This document shows, one piece after another, positions 9,637 through 19,396 of a DNA stretch of 64,000 nucleotides. Below the pieces are notes generated by a model. It saw only the letters and a program-made list of their open reading frames with translations, did no database searches and had not been told where the DNA came from. Position 1 is the stretch's first letter; each line of letters opens with the position of its first letter. The stretch is taken from the NCBI GenBank assembly GCA_016932835.1, contig JAFGCD010000017.1, positions 1-64,000 of the forward strand. The letters are read 5' to 3'. The position numbers and the translations under genes were made by a program. This DNA is from Sedimentisphaerales bacterium (GTDB lineage: Bacteria > Planctomycetota > Phycisphaerae > Sedimentisphaerales > Anaerobacaceae).

Positions 9637-11784
9637 CTACCTGGTCGGCCTGCCCGTGAGCGAGATGTCCGTTATCGTGAAGGGCATTTGTTCTTTGCGG
9701 ATCTGATCGAAGGTGTGGACGACGATTCTGGCTTGTTGGGGGAGTTCTTCATGGACGGAGAATTTCACGGTGGTTATTTGTCCGAGCGAGATGCTTCCGC
9801 GGCGTCTAATTTCGATCGCGCGGTCGTCTTTTGTGTATAGTTCGACGGACTCGACGGCTTCCGGGGGGAGTTTCAGATCGAGCGCGACGATTGCAGCGTT
9901 GTTCTGGTATGGGTCGGCCTCGACGGCGACTATCCTGGCGCCAAGTTCGGGTCCGAGAGTATCCGGTTTCAAAGTCATCAGTCCCAAATCGACATTCTTT
10001 GTTCCTGCGGCAGTTAAGTAGTCGATTTTTCCCGAGAGTTCTTCAAGTCCGGTCGCAGTCTGGTCGGGCAGGAGCAGTTCTATATCGAAGATTGCCGTTT
10101 TGTAGTCGTTGCTGAGGCGAGTGAACTTAATCCTTCGGTCCCACTGCTTAGGCTGGAGCAGGCTTTTGCCGGTATCGGTGAGTGCTTTTTCTATTTGTCC
10201 TCCGGCGATTTTGACAGCCGGGGCGGGGAGTTCGGCGACCAGTGACAAGGTATAGCCCTGAGCTTGTCCGAGCGGCAATATTCCGAGCTTCAAATCGGCG
10301 AATGTTATTAGTCTTGCGCCGACTACCCTTACGGCCTGATTCTGCGGCGCGGCGACAGCTACGTCGTCGTCAAGTGCGCCGAGGCCCGTGTCGAACGGAT
10401 TGGTCTGATCCTGCATGGGAGTGATGACGATTTCGTCGGTCGGCGATGCGGTGACTTCGGCGAATGGGGATGCCGTTATCATCGAGATGTCATCTTGAGG
10501 CTGTTCTTCTTTAAGGAGCGTGTTCATGTCCATTTCGGCGGTATCCGCGGCGGCATCGGCGGCGTTGGCGGCGTCAGCGCTGCCGGCGGCGGCTATAATC
10601 TCGATGACATGCTCCTTCGGCAGTGCAATATCGACAGCCATTTCTCCGGCTCCGACGGAGACGGCGTATGCCATCGCGCTCTTGCTGGGTTTGGCGGGAT
10701 CGAGCTTTGGCATCGGGACCGGTGCGACCATGGCCAGGATTCCAAAAAGCTGCATCAGGTCGAGCTTTCCGGCGAGATTCGCATTGGCGGCCTGCGGGAG
10801 CATGGTTGTGACAGCGGCAAGGTCGGGGCCCAACTGAGCCGGGGCCTTTGCCCCTATCATTCCAAAGAGGGGCTGCAACTTGGCGGAATTGCGCACAAAG
10901 GTATCAGCGAGTTCCGAGCCCGGGACTGCCGAGATTCTTCCCATAATTTTGAGTACATCCGGGGATGGTTCGAGGCCTAACGTGACCGACTGGACGGGCA
11001 TGTCTTTTGCCGCTACCGTAATATCCAGATTTGCCATGTTGGGCATTATCGATCCGGCCTGGTTTTGCGGGGACATACCCGGCGAAGCCGGCATCTGAGA
11101 GGCCATCTGCGAGGCCATCGGAGCTACGGCGGCGGCGGTTTTTGGGCCATCGAGATAGAGCCAAATCGGGGCTTTTGCGACGTCGCTGGTCGATATCCCC
11201 GGCAGGGACGGGAGCATTTTAGTGGTTGCAGAGGAGATTTCAGCAGCGGTGCTTTTAAGCATTGCGGCGTACTGCGCGCCTGTAACCAGTGCGTATTGCC
11301 CGGCCTGTGTTACGATCATTATCTCTGCGCCTGCGACGGTGATTTTTGCGATGCCGTCGGCGTCGGGCGGCCCGACATTGGGTGCTGCGAGCAATGCATC
11401 GTAGTCTTTAACCGGTACGAGAATCGCCACGAATACCGGCTCGCTGGAACCTGCGGGCATCGGCATTCCAAATGCTGCGAAGGCAGCGTTCATATCTATT
11501 CCTGATAACTGGGGGTCTCCGAGTATCTGTCCGAACTGCATCCTGACCAGCATGGAGAGGCCCAGGGGCACTGGGGAAATACCTGCGAGGAACTGGTCCG
11601 CCTGGCTTACGGTCCATTCGAAGTTGTTTATTCGGAGACAGAAGGCACAGTCGGCGGGGACGGCGGCGAGCGGATCGGCAGCGCTCTTCGAAGCAGCCCG
11701 AGCCGGGGCGCCACTAATCGAGACCAGCAATACAAGTACAATAACGCGTTTGAGTCCTGAAGTCTTCACTTTTCGTACCCTCAC
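9637..11784 (-). CDS. Secreted hypothetical protein
   Basis: 715 aa, N-terminal signal peptide (RVIVLVLLVSISGAPARA), no recognised catalytic motif. Confidence 0.6.
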   Translation of the reverse strand: MRVRKVKTSGLKRVIVLVLLVSISGAPARAASKSAADPLAAVPADCAFCLRINNFEWTVSQADQFLAGISPVPLGLSMLVRMQFGQILGDPQLSGIDMNAAFAAFGMPMPAGSSEPVFVAILVPVKDYDALLAAPNVGPPDADGIAKITVAGAEIMIVTQAGQYALVTGAQYAAMLKSTAAEISSATTKMLPSLPGISTSDVAKAPIWLYLDGPKTAAAVAPMASQMASQMPASPGMSPQNQAGSIMPNMANLDITVAAKDMPVQSVTLGLEPSPDVLKIMGRISAVPGSELADTFVRNSAKLQPLFGMIGAKAPAQLGPDLAAVTTMLPQAANANLAGKLDLMQLFGILAMVAPVPMPKLDPAKPSKSAMAYAVSVGAGEMAVDIALPKEHVIEIIAAAGSADAANAADAAADTAEMDMNTLLKEEQPQDDISMITASPFAEVTASPTDEIVITPMQDQTNPFDTGLGALDDDVAVAAPQNQAVRVVGARLITFADLKLGILPLGQAQGYTLSLVAELPAPAVKIAGGQIEKALTDTGKSLLQPKQWDRRIKFTRLSNDYKTAIFDIELLLPDQTATGLEELSGKIDYLTAAGTKNVDLGLMTLKPDTLGPELGARIVAVEADPYQNNAAIVALDLKLPPEAVESVELYTKDDRAIEIRRRGSISLGQITTVKFSVHEELPQQARIVVHTFDQIRKEQMPFTITDISLTGRPTR

Positions 11785-12066
11785 TGCAACACGAGTTCAA
11801 ATTCCGACCAAAAACGCCCGGAGCGTTCTGTCGCTCTTGTATAATGTTACAATATTCGAGTCGGGATTGCAAGCTGTAAGGTCTGAAAATAAGGGTGTTT
11901 GCGGGCGTTAATGGGGATTAGTCAGACGAACGGCCTGCGAGAAATTCGTTGAAAATGAGGCTGAACGGCGGTATCGTCGATTCTCGCAGTCGCAGGCGAC
12001 GAAGTCCTGTGCAGTAATTCAAGTATCTGCGGGAAATGACATTCGAGCATTTAAGGAGATTTTGCC

Positions 12067-12837
12067 ATGTATTTGAAGCGAGTATTTGTTTGGTCGGTTG
12101 TCGTTGGTATGGCTGCTGTCGGTGTATGCGGCGGCGTCAAAGAAAAAGAGAAGGATAACGCTGCTCCTGCGGGCTGGCGGGCGTTGTTTAACGGGCGGGA
12201 TTTTTCGGGCTGGAAGGCGCCGAAGGGCGACGGCGGACACTGGAAAATTATCGACGGCGTTATCGACTACGACGCCCAGAGCGAGGCTCCCGGTGACAAG
12301 AGCCTGTGGCATACGGAGGATTTGAGGGATTTTGTTCTCCGTGTGGACTGGCGAATCAAGGAAACTCCTTATATTAATCCTAATATACCTTACATTCTGC
12401 CCGACGGGACGCACGCCCGGGATATTAAGGGCAATGAGATGCGAATGGCTCTGCCGGATTCGGACAGCGGGGTTTTTCTTCGCGGGTCCGGGAAGAACCA
12501 GGTCAATATCTGGTGCTGGCCTATCGGGTCCGGCGAGTTTTACGGGTATCGGACGGACAGAAATCAGCCTGCTGAGATTCGGGCCGGCGTGACTCCCCGG
12601 ACGCAGGCCGATAAGCCTGTGGGTCAATGGAACCGGTTCGAGATTACCGTCAAGGGCGACCGGGTTAGTGTGGTGCTCAACGGGATCAAGGTAATCGACA
12701 AGGCTCAGCTTCCCGGGATCGCGCGGAGCGGACCTATCGCGCTTCAGCATCACGGCGGCAAGCAGGACGGGAAGTGGTCGAGTCCGCCGAGCCTGCTGCA
12801 GTTCAAAAATATCTACGTCAAGGAAATCAAGGGCTAA
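12067..12837 (+). CDS. DUF1080 family secreted protein (3-keto-disaccharide hydrolase-like)
   Basis: GWRALFNGRDFSGWKAPKGDGGHWKIIDGVIDY...DFVLRVDWRI...SGVFLRG is typical of DUF1080. Confidence 0.85.
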   Translation: MYLKRVFVWSVVVGMAAVGVCGGVKEKEKDNAAPAGWRALFNGRDFSGWKAPKGDGGHWKIIDGVIDYDAQSEAPGDKSLWHTEDLRDFVLRVDWRIKETPYINPNIPYILPDGTHARDIKGNEMRMALPDSDSGVFLRGSGKNQVNIWCWPIGSGEFYGYRTDRNQPAEIRAGVTPRTQADKPVGQWNRFEITVKGDRVSVVLNGIKVIDKAQLPGIARSGPIALQHHGGKQDGKWSSPPSLLQFKNIYVKEIKG

Positions 12838-12863
12838 ATATCCTCATCAAACCGGCGTTGCGA

Positions 12864-14075
12864 TTATCTGAGTTTGTTCTCGAATAGTACGGGCCCGCCG
12901 AACTTGCCCGTTACGACGAAGTCCCAGTCGCCGTCCTTATCGAAATCGAAGACGGGGATATGGAGTGCCGAGCCGATTTTCTGGCCTGCTGAAATTGTGT
13001 GCCTGGTCCACTTGCCCGGTTTTTCGAGCTCGTACCAGTAGATTACGAGCGGTTCTTCGGCTCCGGGGTCGGCGCCGTTGTGGGCGTAGAATCTCTTTCC
13101 CGCGAGGAGGTCTGGGTCGCCGTCGAGGTCGAGGTCGGCCAGGGCGAGGCTGTGGGCCTGGGACCATGACTTGTCGATGATTCTCTGCTCGAATGTTATC
13201 GTGGATGAGCGTCTGATCTGCCTGTACCAGAAGATTCCGTATCCGTGGGCGGAGCTTGTAATTATGTCGTTATAGCCGTCGGCATCGACGTCATAGACGA
13301 ATATCTGCGGGGTGTGTTCGGCTTTTCCCTCTTCGAGGCTTCCGAGAGCTATGGGATGCTCTTTCCATTCTCCGGTTCTGGGGTTCGGTGGGGCCTCGTA
13401 CCATGCGTCGGGCCTGATAATATCGGGGCGTGCATCGCCGTTGATATCTCCGACACCGCCTCCGAAGTTGAGGTTTTTCGTTGCGACAATATGCCTAATC
13501 AAGGCAGGCTTGCGGTCTGGGCCCGGGGCGATTTCATACCATCTGGTGTCCTGGCAGTGCGGGAGTATCTCTCTGGGATTTCCGTCGCCGTCGATATCGG
13601 CGATGTCACCGGTCTCGAAGTTTACGCCCTCATCGAATACGGTTATCGGCCAGGGTGCGTCATCTTTGCCGGTGTTGCGATACCAGTCGAAACGTTTCGA
13701 GAACCACGAACAGGTGACGAGGTCGGTCAGGCCGTCGCCGTCGATATCGAGGGGTATGTTTGCGAAATCGTCGCGGTAGCCTTTTCCGTCTTCGTCAACG
13801 GCGTGTTTGCTGCCGTCTAGGTCGAGTTTGTCCTCGAGGGACCTGAATCTGTGGGGCTTCCAGGTCGGGTTTTCGTACCAGAACGAACCTGCGATTATGT
13901 CGGGTTTCCAATCCCTGTTGAAATCGGCGACGCCACAGGCCTCGCTGCGGAATGAACCGATTTGGTGCATTACAAATTCGACATCAGCGGCGAACGCCCC
14001 GGCTGCGGTGCAGATGAGCGTCAGGAACACCAGTACAAACAGGCACGTTCGATGATTGGGTTTGTATGTTTTCAT
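12864..14075 (-). CDS. Secreted FG-GAP/VCBS repeat protein
   Basis: Repeated DIDGDGNP/DLDLDGDPDLLAGKRF motifs; start at MKTYKPNHRTCLFVLVF (signal peptide). Confidence 0.75.
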   Translation of the reverse strand: MKTYKPNHRTCLFVLVFLTLICTAAGAFAADVEFVMHQIGSFRSEACGVADFNRDWKPDIIAGSFWYENPTWKPHRFRSLEDKLDLDGSKHAVDEDGKGYRDDFANIPLDIDGDGLTDLVTCSWFSKRFDWYRNTGKDDAPWPITVFDEGVNFETGDIADIDGDGNPREILPHCQDTRWYEIAPGPDRKPALIRHIVATKNLNFGGGVGDINGDARPDIIRPDAWYEAPPNPRTGEWKEHPIALGSLEEGKAEHTPQIFVYDVDADGYNDIITSSAHGYGIFWYRQIRRSSTITFEQRIIDKSWSQAHSLALADLDLDGDPDLLAGKRFYAHNGADPGAEEPLVIYWYELEKPGKWTRHTISAGQKIGSALHIPVFDFDKDGDWDFVVTGKFGGPVLFENKLR

Positions 14076-14329
14076 GTTTCTCATTCCCCTTTCCACTGAC
14101 AAGAGAAAAACTTTCGCGGGTTTCTCAACACGCGAACCGATCAATACGGAACGACAATCGGTGAATCGAGCGAACCGCCGAATCCCAGGCAATCGTACCA
14201 GGAATCAAGGGCGGCTGCAAGGGGGTCGCCAATCAGGGCTTCGGTGCGTTTGGGTCGGCTGGGGCGATGGGCTCAGCTTCGGCGGGGGCATTCGGATCCG
14301 AAGGTTTCGGGGCATTTGGCGCGGAAAGA

Positions 14330-15454
14330 TCAAGCCGGCTTGGCAACGACGGGCGTAGGAGGCTCGGGCTTTGCAACCGTGGGCGCAGGCGTATTAGGCT
14401 CGGCGGGTTTTGGCTCATCTTCGAGGAGGTCTGCGAGCTTCTTTGTAAGGTTCTTAGCCTTGTATTCGGGTATTTCGTATATCCAATCCTTGTGCCTGGC
14501 GGCAAAAACTGCGGCTTCATCGTATGCGAGGAGCAGGGTTTCTTTTCTCTTGAGCTCTTCTTCGGTGTCTGTTTTTGCGACTTCGTTTGGCCTTTTTTCG
14601 GTGAACTGTACGCTGCAGACGGCGTATGTTTTTTCGCCCTTCTTTGCGATGTTGAGGGTGTAGAGTCTTGAATCATTGAGCTTGCAGGAATACGTATTGT
14701 TGAAGGCGAGGCCGCCGGCGTTTTTGGTGACGTCGTCGAACCTGAGATCGGTCAGTGCCTTCAGCACGCTCTTTGCGTCTGCGGTTTTGAGTTTCTTGCC
14801 GGGCGGGGTATTCAGGAGTATGGCGGATTCACCGGGGCCGGGTTTTAGGACGTACTGTGCGTCGCCGGGATTGACGGTAACGGAGTTGATGTCTTCGAGC
14901 TTGAGACGGAGGAGATCCTGATCGATGTAGTCGTTGGGCTGGTCCTTTATCCAGGGCGATTCGGTTGTCAGGTACACGTTGTCTTCCGGGAGCATGCGGA
15001 CGTAAGCTCCCTGTCCGGCTTCGGGGTTCTTTCCGACGGCGATTCCCGTAATGAGGGCGGAGTTTGGTTCCGGGGTGTAGAATTCGACGATGCTTCTCGC
15101 TTTTTCTTTTGTGACTTCGAGGTCGGCGTGGTTTGCGGGGTTTGCGGTCTGGACGGCGCCTGTGGTCTTGATGTCAACACACCTCGAGATGAGGTCGTTG
15201 ACCTCTTTCATGCTGGCGGGGTAGTTTTCCTTGTTTGTCACGAGGAATGCTTTTCCTCGTCTCAAGAGGGTTACTGCGTTCTCTCCGGCGCCGACGACGA
15301 TTTTTCCGACATGGGCAGGGTCGAGTCCCTGAATAAGATAGGCTGGCCCTGCGGGTCGTTTTCCGGACCCGTCTGAGATGCCCGATATAACGACTGCAAG
15401 AGCCACCATTACGGCAGCGACAATACCCAATATCGCAAGACTCTTATTACTCAT
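14330..15454 (-). CDS. DUF4340 domain-containing membrane-anchored protein
   Basis: MSNKSLAILGIVAAVMVALAVV TM anchor, ALLRRGKAFLVTNKENYPAS and DLRFDDV features; directly downstream of gldG-like gene. Confidence 0.7.
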   Translation of the reverse strand: MSNKSLAILGIVAAVMVALAVVISGISDGSGKRPAGPAYLIQGLDPAHVGKIVVGAGENAVTLLRRGKAFLVTNKENYPASMKEVNDLISRCVDIKTTGAVQTANPANHADLEVTKEKARSIVEFYTPEPNSALITGIAVGKNPEAGQGAYVRMLPEDNVYLTTESPWIKDQPNDYIDQDLLRLKLEDINSVTVNPGDAQYVLKPGPGESAILLNTPPGKKLKTADAKSVLKALTDLRFDDVTKNAGGLAFNNTYSCKLNDSRLYTLNIAKKGEKTYAVCSVQFTEKRPNEVAKTDTEEELKRKETLLLAYDEAAVFAARHKDWIYEIPEYKAKNLTKKLADLLEDEPKPAEPNTPAPTVAKPEPPTPVVAKPA

Positions 15455-15575
15455 TCCACAACTCCTGTATTCTTCACGAACCCAAAAACTCAAATGTCGG
15501 GGCGTTTTTTTTTCTCATTCGCATTCCGGTCACCAACTATCTTCTGTCGTCCCAGAGGAAGTTAATCCTGGTGTT

Positions 15576-17564
15576 TCAGGCGTCACTGGCATGACTGATG
15601 TAGTGTCTCTTTCTTGAACTTCGTCTGAGCCCGACGGCGATTGCCACAATGAGTACGGCTATCGGAATCATCAATGTGTTCAGCCGCTGGAGTTTTCTTC
15701 CGAGGCCGTCGATTCCTTCCCTTCCCTGCATTCTAATGACTCTTTTCTGTCGTTCTGCGTCGTAGATTCTCTGTTCGAGGTCCCTTCTCTGCTTTATGAT
15801 AGCGTTTCCGAGGACTTCTTCGTCACCTTCTTTTGCGGAGGCGAGCATTTTCTGGAGGTCGGCATTATATGCGGCAATTTCGGCCTCTACGGCTTTCATT
15901 TTCTCTGCGGTTTTTTCCTGTGCTTCCTTCTCGATGGCATCGACGACCCCGAACGGTCTTCGGAAGTTTCCTCTCGATCTGATAGAGACGAGGTCACTGG
16001 AGCCGCTGAGTTCGTCGATTGCGTTCAGCAGCAGTGCGCTGTTGTCTCCGACGACCATTTTGCTGCCGAAGAAGGATTCTCGATACGCCACCATATCGCT
16101 GATGAAATCGACATCGCTGAATACGATAACGGCGCAATCTTCGACGGCCCGTGTGATTTCGGGTTTTATGAGTTTTGTAGTGGTTTTTTCTTCTTCGTCC
16201 TTATTTTCGTCGCCGGCGTCGTCCGATTCGACTGGGATCTCGACTGCGATACCATTCGGGAAAGCGGTTTTGAATTTTCCGGTAAGGAGGTATCCCATAA
16301 TTACGGGCTTGACCCCCGGGGTGAACTTATTTCTCAGGATAGCCGGGTCCCTGAACATCAGTTCGTAGGGGCTGTCAACCCTGATTGTATTTCCCTGGTC
16401 CGTTGTAGTCACAAGCGGGGTGCGTTTGACGTCGAGGGGCGGGGCGTTGGGGTCCATCGGTTCGCCGGCTTCGTTGAGTGCTCCGGCGTACAGGAATGTC
16501 ACCTGGTTGAGTTCTGCGGTTGAGACGCTTTCTTTGCTGAAGCATCCCGGTCTTAGGCCGAGGAATCCTACGATTCCGTCCTCTCCCATTCTCGCTGCGA
16601 GGGCGAGATTGAGGTCCCCTGCTATGGTGTTATCCGGCATTGTCACTCCCCAGTTGACGGTCAGAGCGTTGAGGTCTGATTTTTGGGACTGCTGCTGGGG
16701 CATCATCGGGTTTTGCGGCTGTGCTGGGGTATCGGAGAGGCAATGCGGATCGACACAGAGAATTGTTCTTCCGCCTTTGAGTACATACTGGTCTATCGCG
16801 AAGACCGTTCTTTCGGGCAGGTCTTTTGGATGAATAACGAGGAGGATATCGACGTCGTTTATGTCGTTTACATCTGTCGGGACTTGTTTGACTTCGTACT
16901 GTCTTCTGAGCTGCTCAACGATAGTCCATGCTCCCTTGGGCTGACGGCCCTGCATTCTCATCATCTGAGCCATATAGCCTGTCATATCATCTCCCATTAC
17001 GGGTAGGGAACTGAGGATTCCGATTTTGCTTTTTTCTCGTGTGATGGCTGTGTCTATGAGGTAGCTGATGTCGTATTCGACGAAGTTCTGCCGGTCCGGG
17101 GAGAAGAATTTAATGACCTTTTCGACTCCGAACTGTGTTTTTATGACGAGCCCGAAGAAGAAGCTTTCTTCCTGGGTGATTGGGAATTTCTGGAGGTCGT
17201 ATCGGACGGCTTCGGCTTCCTCCTCGGAGAAGGGCCTTGGGTCGATGACTTCGAGCTTTAGCATTCCTTTCGAAACGGCGACATATTCTTCGAGGAGCGC
17301 CCTTACGAACTGATAGTAGTTGTTGAAGAATCGTATCTGGTCAGGTCCTTTCAAGGCCGCGGTTTCTGCGTAGAACAGCTTTGCGGTGATGGGCTGATTG
17401 AGCTTTGCGAGTATTGCCTTTGTTCCGTCGCTGAGGGTGTAGAGCTTCTGGTCGGTGATATCGATTTTGAATCTTTTTCCTATGTCCTGGCAGATACTTA
17501 TCGCCGCGAGGGTAATAACGAGAACCAGCATTGCGCCCATTATCGCTCGTATTGTTCGGTTCAT
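15576..17564 (-). CDS. GldG-like ABC-type transport auxiliary protein
   Basis: 662 aa; TM at both ends, ITDQKLYTLSDGTKAILAKLNQPITAKLFY...LVIHPKDLPERTVFAIDQYVLKGGRTILCVDP. Confidence 0.8.
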   Translation of the reverse strand: MNRTIRAIMGAMLVLVITLAAISICQDIGKRFKIDITDQKLYTLSDGTKAILAKLNQPITAKLFYAETAALKGPDQIRFFNNYYQFVRALLEEYVAVSKGMLKLEVIDPRPFSEEEAEAVRYDLQKFPITQEESFFFGLVIKTQFGVEKVIKFFSPDRQNFVEYDISYLIDTAITREKSKIGILSSLPVMGDDMTGYMAQMMRMQGRQPKGAWTIVEQLRRQYEVKQVPTDVNDINDVDILLVIHPKDLPERTVFAIDQYVLKGGRTILCVDPHCLSDTPAQPQNPMMPQQQSQKSDLNALTVNWGVTMPDNTIAGDLNLALAARMGEDGIVGFLGLRPGCFSKESVSTAELNQVTFLYAGALNEAGEPMDPNAPPLDVKRTPLVTTTDQGNTIRVDSPYELMFRDPAILRNKFTPGVKPVIMGYLLTGKFKTAFPNGIAVEIPVESDDAGDENKDEEEKTTTKLIKPEITRAVEDCAVIVFSDVDFISDMVAYRESFFGSKMVVGDNSALLLNAIDELSGSSDLVSIRSRGNFRRPFGVVDAIEKEAQEKTAEKMKAVEAEIAAYNADLQKMLASAKEGDEEVLGNAIIKQRRDLEQRIYDAERQKRVIRMQGREGIDGLGRKLQRLNTLMIPIAVLIVAIAVGLRRSSRKRHYISHASDA

Positions 17565-18295
17565 CAGCTTGCCTTTCTTTCATCCAAAACAATCGTGCAG
17601 GCGGCCACCCAGCCAACAATTATCAACATATAATAGGCGATGTCCTTGAACTCAATCACTCCTTTCTGGATCGACTCGAAGTGTTCCTGGAAGCTCATGC
17701 TTCCGACGGCTGCGACGAGTCCCTGGGGCAGGAAGGTTGAGAGATAGTTCATGGTTGTCGGCATTCCTGCATACACAAAAATGGCACAAGCGACGACGGA
17801 TAGTACGAAACTTATGACCTGGTTTTTGCTGACGGCAGAGAAGAAACATCCTATAGCGAGGAATCCTCCGGCGATCAGCAGGCTTCCGATATACCCTGTT
17901 ATTATCAGTCCGATATCGGGATCTCCGAGATAGCAGACGGTTATTACCATCGGGAATGTAAGGGTCAGTGCGATTGTGAGGAACAGCCAGGCGGCGAAGA
18001 ACTTGCCGAGGACCGCCTGCTTTATCGTAATGGGCAGTGTGAAGAGGAGTTCTATCGAGCCGACCTTTCTTTCTTCGGCCCAGAGTCTCATTGCAACGGA
18101 TGGGACCATAAATACGAAGAGGAGCGGCAGATTCATGAAGAAAGTCCTCATATCAGCCTGTCTCATTTCGTAGAATCCCTGTTTGAATGTCAGGTATCCC
18201 GAGAAGAACAGGAATATAACGAGAAACACATATGCAAGAGGGGTAGTGAAGTAACTTTTCAATTCCCTCTTGAAGACGGCGTTGAAACTGTTCAT
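17564..18295 (-). CDS. GldF-like ABC transporter permease
   Basis: 243 aa multi-TM protein; AVFKRELKSYFTTPLAYVFLVIFLF. Confidence 0.8.
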   Translation of the reverse strand: MNSFNAVFKRELKSYFTTPLAYVFLVIFLFFSGYLTFKQGFYEMRQADMRTFFMNLPLLFVFMVPSVAMRLWAEERKVGSIELLFTLPITIKQAVLGKFFAAWLFLTIALTLTFPMVITVCYLGDPDIGLIITGYIGSLLIAGGFLAIGCFFSAVSKNQVISFVLSVVACAIFVYAGMPTTMNYLSTFLPQGLVAAVGSMSFQEHFESIQKGVIEFKDIAYYMLIIVGWVAACTIVLDERKAS

Positions 18296-18348
18296 TTCCG
18301 TTTACCTCAAATAATTATGAAGACTACCCCTAAAACACCGGAAGGGGC

Positions 18349-19086
18349 CTACTTCTCTTCCTGCCGGCCTGGGCCATTTGACTTTGTGATTTTCCGGAAG
18401 ACCGCGTCGAGGCTGCACCCGTGCTCTTGCTTCAATTTGGCTGGTGTGGAATCGACGAGTATTTTACCTTTTGCGATGATGATTGTCCTGGAGCAAATGG
18501 CTTCGACTTCTTCCAATATATGTGTCGAGATTACGATGCACTTATCCTCTGCCATTTTTTCGATGAGCTTTCTGACCTCGTGCTTCTGGTTCGGGTCGAG
18601 GCCGTCTGTAGGCTCATCGAGTATCAGGACATCCGGGTCGTGTATCAGTGCCTGTGCGAGGCCGAGACGTCTTTTGTAACCCTTTGAGAGGGTTTCGATA
18701 GTCTGGTGATATACGGATTCTATCGAGCATGTCGGCACTATCCTGTCGAGGGTTTTCCTGCGTGCCCGGCCCGTGATTTCTCTGACGTCGCATATGAAGT
18801 TTAGGAAGCTACCGACGGTCATTTCGGGATATACGGGTGAATTCTCTGCGAGATAGCCGAGTGTTCGACGGACTTCGATGGGGTTTTTGAGTATATCGTA
18901 GCCGCAGACGGATGCAGTTCCACTGTCCGGACGAATGAAGCAGGTCAGCATACGCATTGCGGTTGTTTTTCCGGCTCCGTTAGGGCCGAGCAGACCGAGG
19001 ACCTGGCCCTTTTCGACCTGGAATGATATTCCGTCAACAGCAACGACGGGGCCAAAACTGCGCCGAAGTTCTTTGACTTGTATCAT
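18349..19086 (-). CDS. GldA-like ABC transporter ATP-binding protein
   Basis: Walker A GPNGAGKT, signature TLSKGYKRRLGLAQAL, Walker B DVLILDEPTDGLDP. Confidence 0.9.
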   Translation of the reverse strand: MIQVKELRRSFGPVVAVDGISFQVEKGQVLGLLGPNGAGKTTAMRMLTCFIRPDSGTASVCGYDILKNPIEVRRTLGYLAENSPVYPEMTVGSFLNFICDVREITGRARRKTLDRIVPTCSIESVYHQTIETLSKGYKRRLGLAQALIHDPDVLILDEPTDGLDPNQKHEVRKLIEKMAEDKCIVISTHILEEVEAICSRTIIIAKGKILVDSTPAKLKQEHGCSLDAVFRKITKSNGPGRQEEK

Positions 19087-19324
19087 ATTTTTTACTCCAA
19101 TTTATTGTTCACGACTCAGCCCCCTTTAGACAACACCACTGCGATGCAGCAATATGAATATACAAAATTTTCACAGTTAGTCAATACCCTCGGCGCGATA
19201 TTTTTGTTCGTTATCGGCGTGCTTTTTTGCGTTTTGGAGTGCGGCGTCAGCTCTATTCGGCGTGGCAGGGTTTCCGCGAGGATGGAAGGGCCGGGCTGCT
19301 GATACGGGGTGATCGAACGTAAGC

Positions 19325-19358
19325 AGGCGTGCCGGCGAGTATGGCCGGCACGCCTTTT
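19325..19358. terminator. Strong GC hairpin between gldA-like and ppdK genes
   Basis: 12-bp perfect stem AGGCGTGCCGGC-gagtatg-GCCGGCACGCCT. T-run lies on the + strand (CCTTTTGATTT), whereas the flanking genes are on the - strand. Confidence 0.55.
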
Positions 19359-19396
19359 GATTTCAGATATGTTCCGAACAATTTTCGATCGGGTTC

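Noticed and set aside
19078-19302. 74-aa + strand ORF downstream of the gldA-like start
   Set aside because: Overlaps the gldA start region, poor composition and no motif; the terminator nearby makes an RNA more plausible than a protein.
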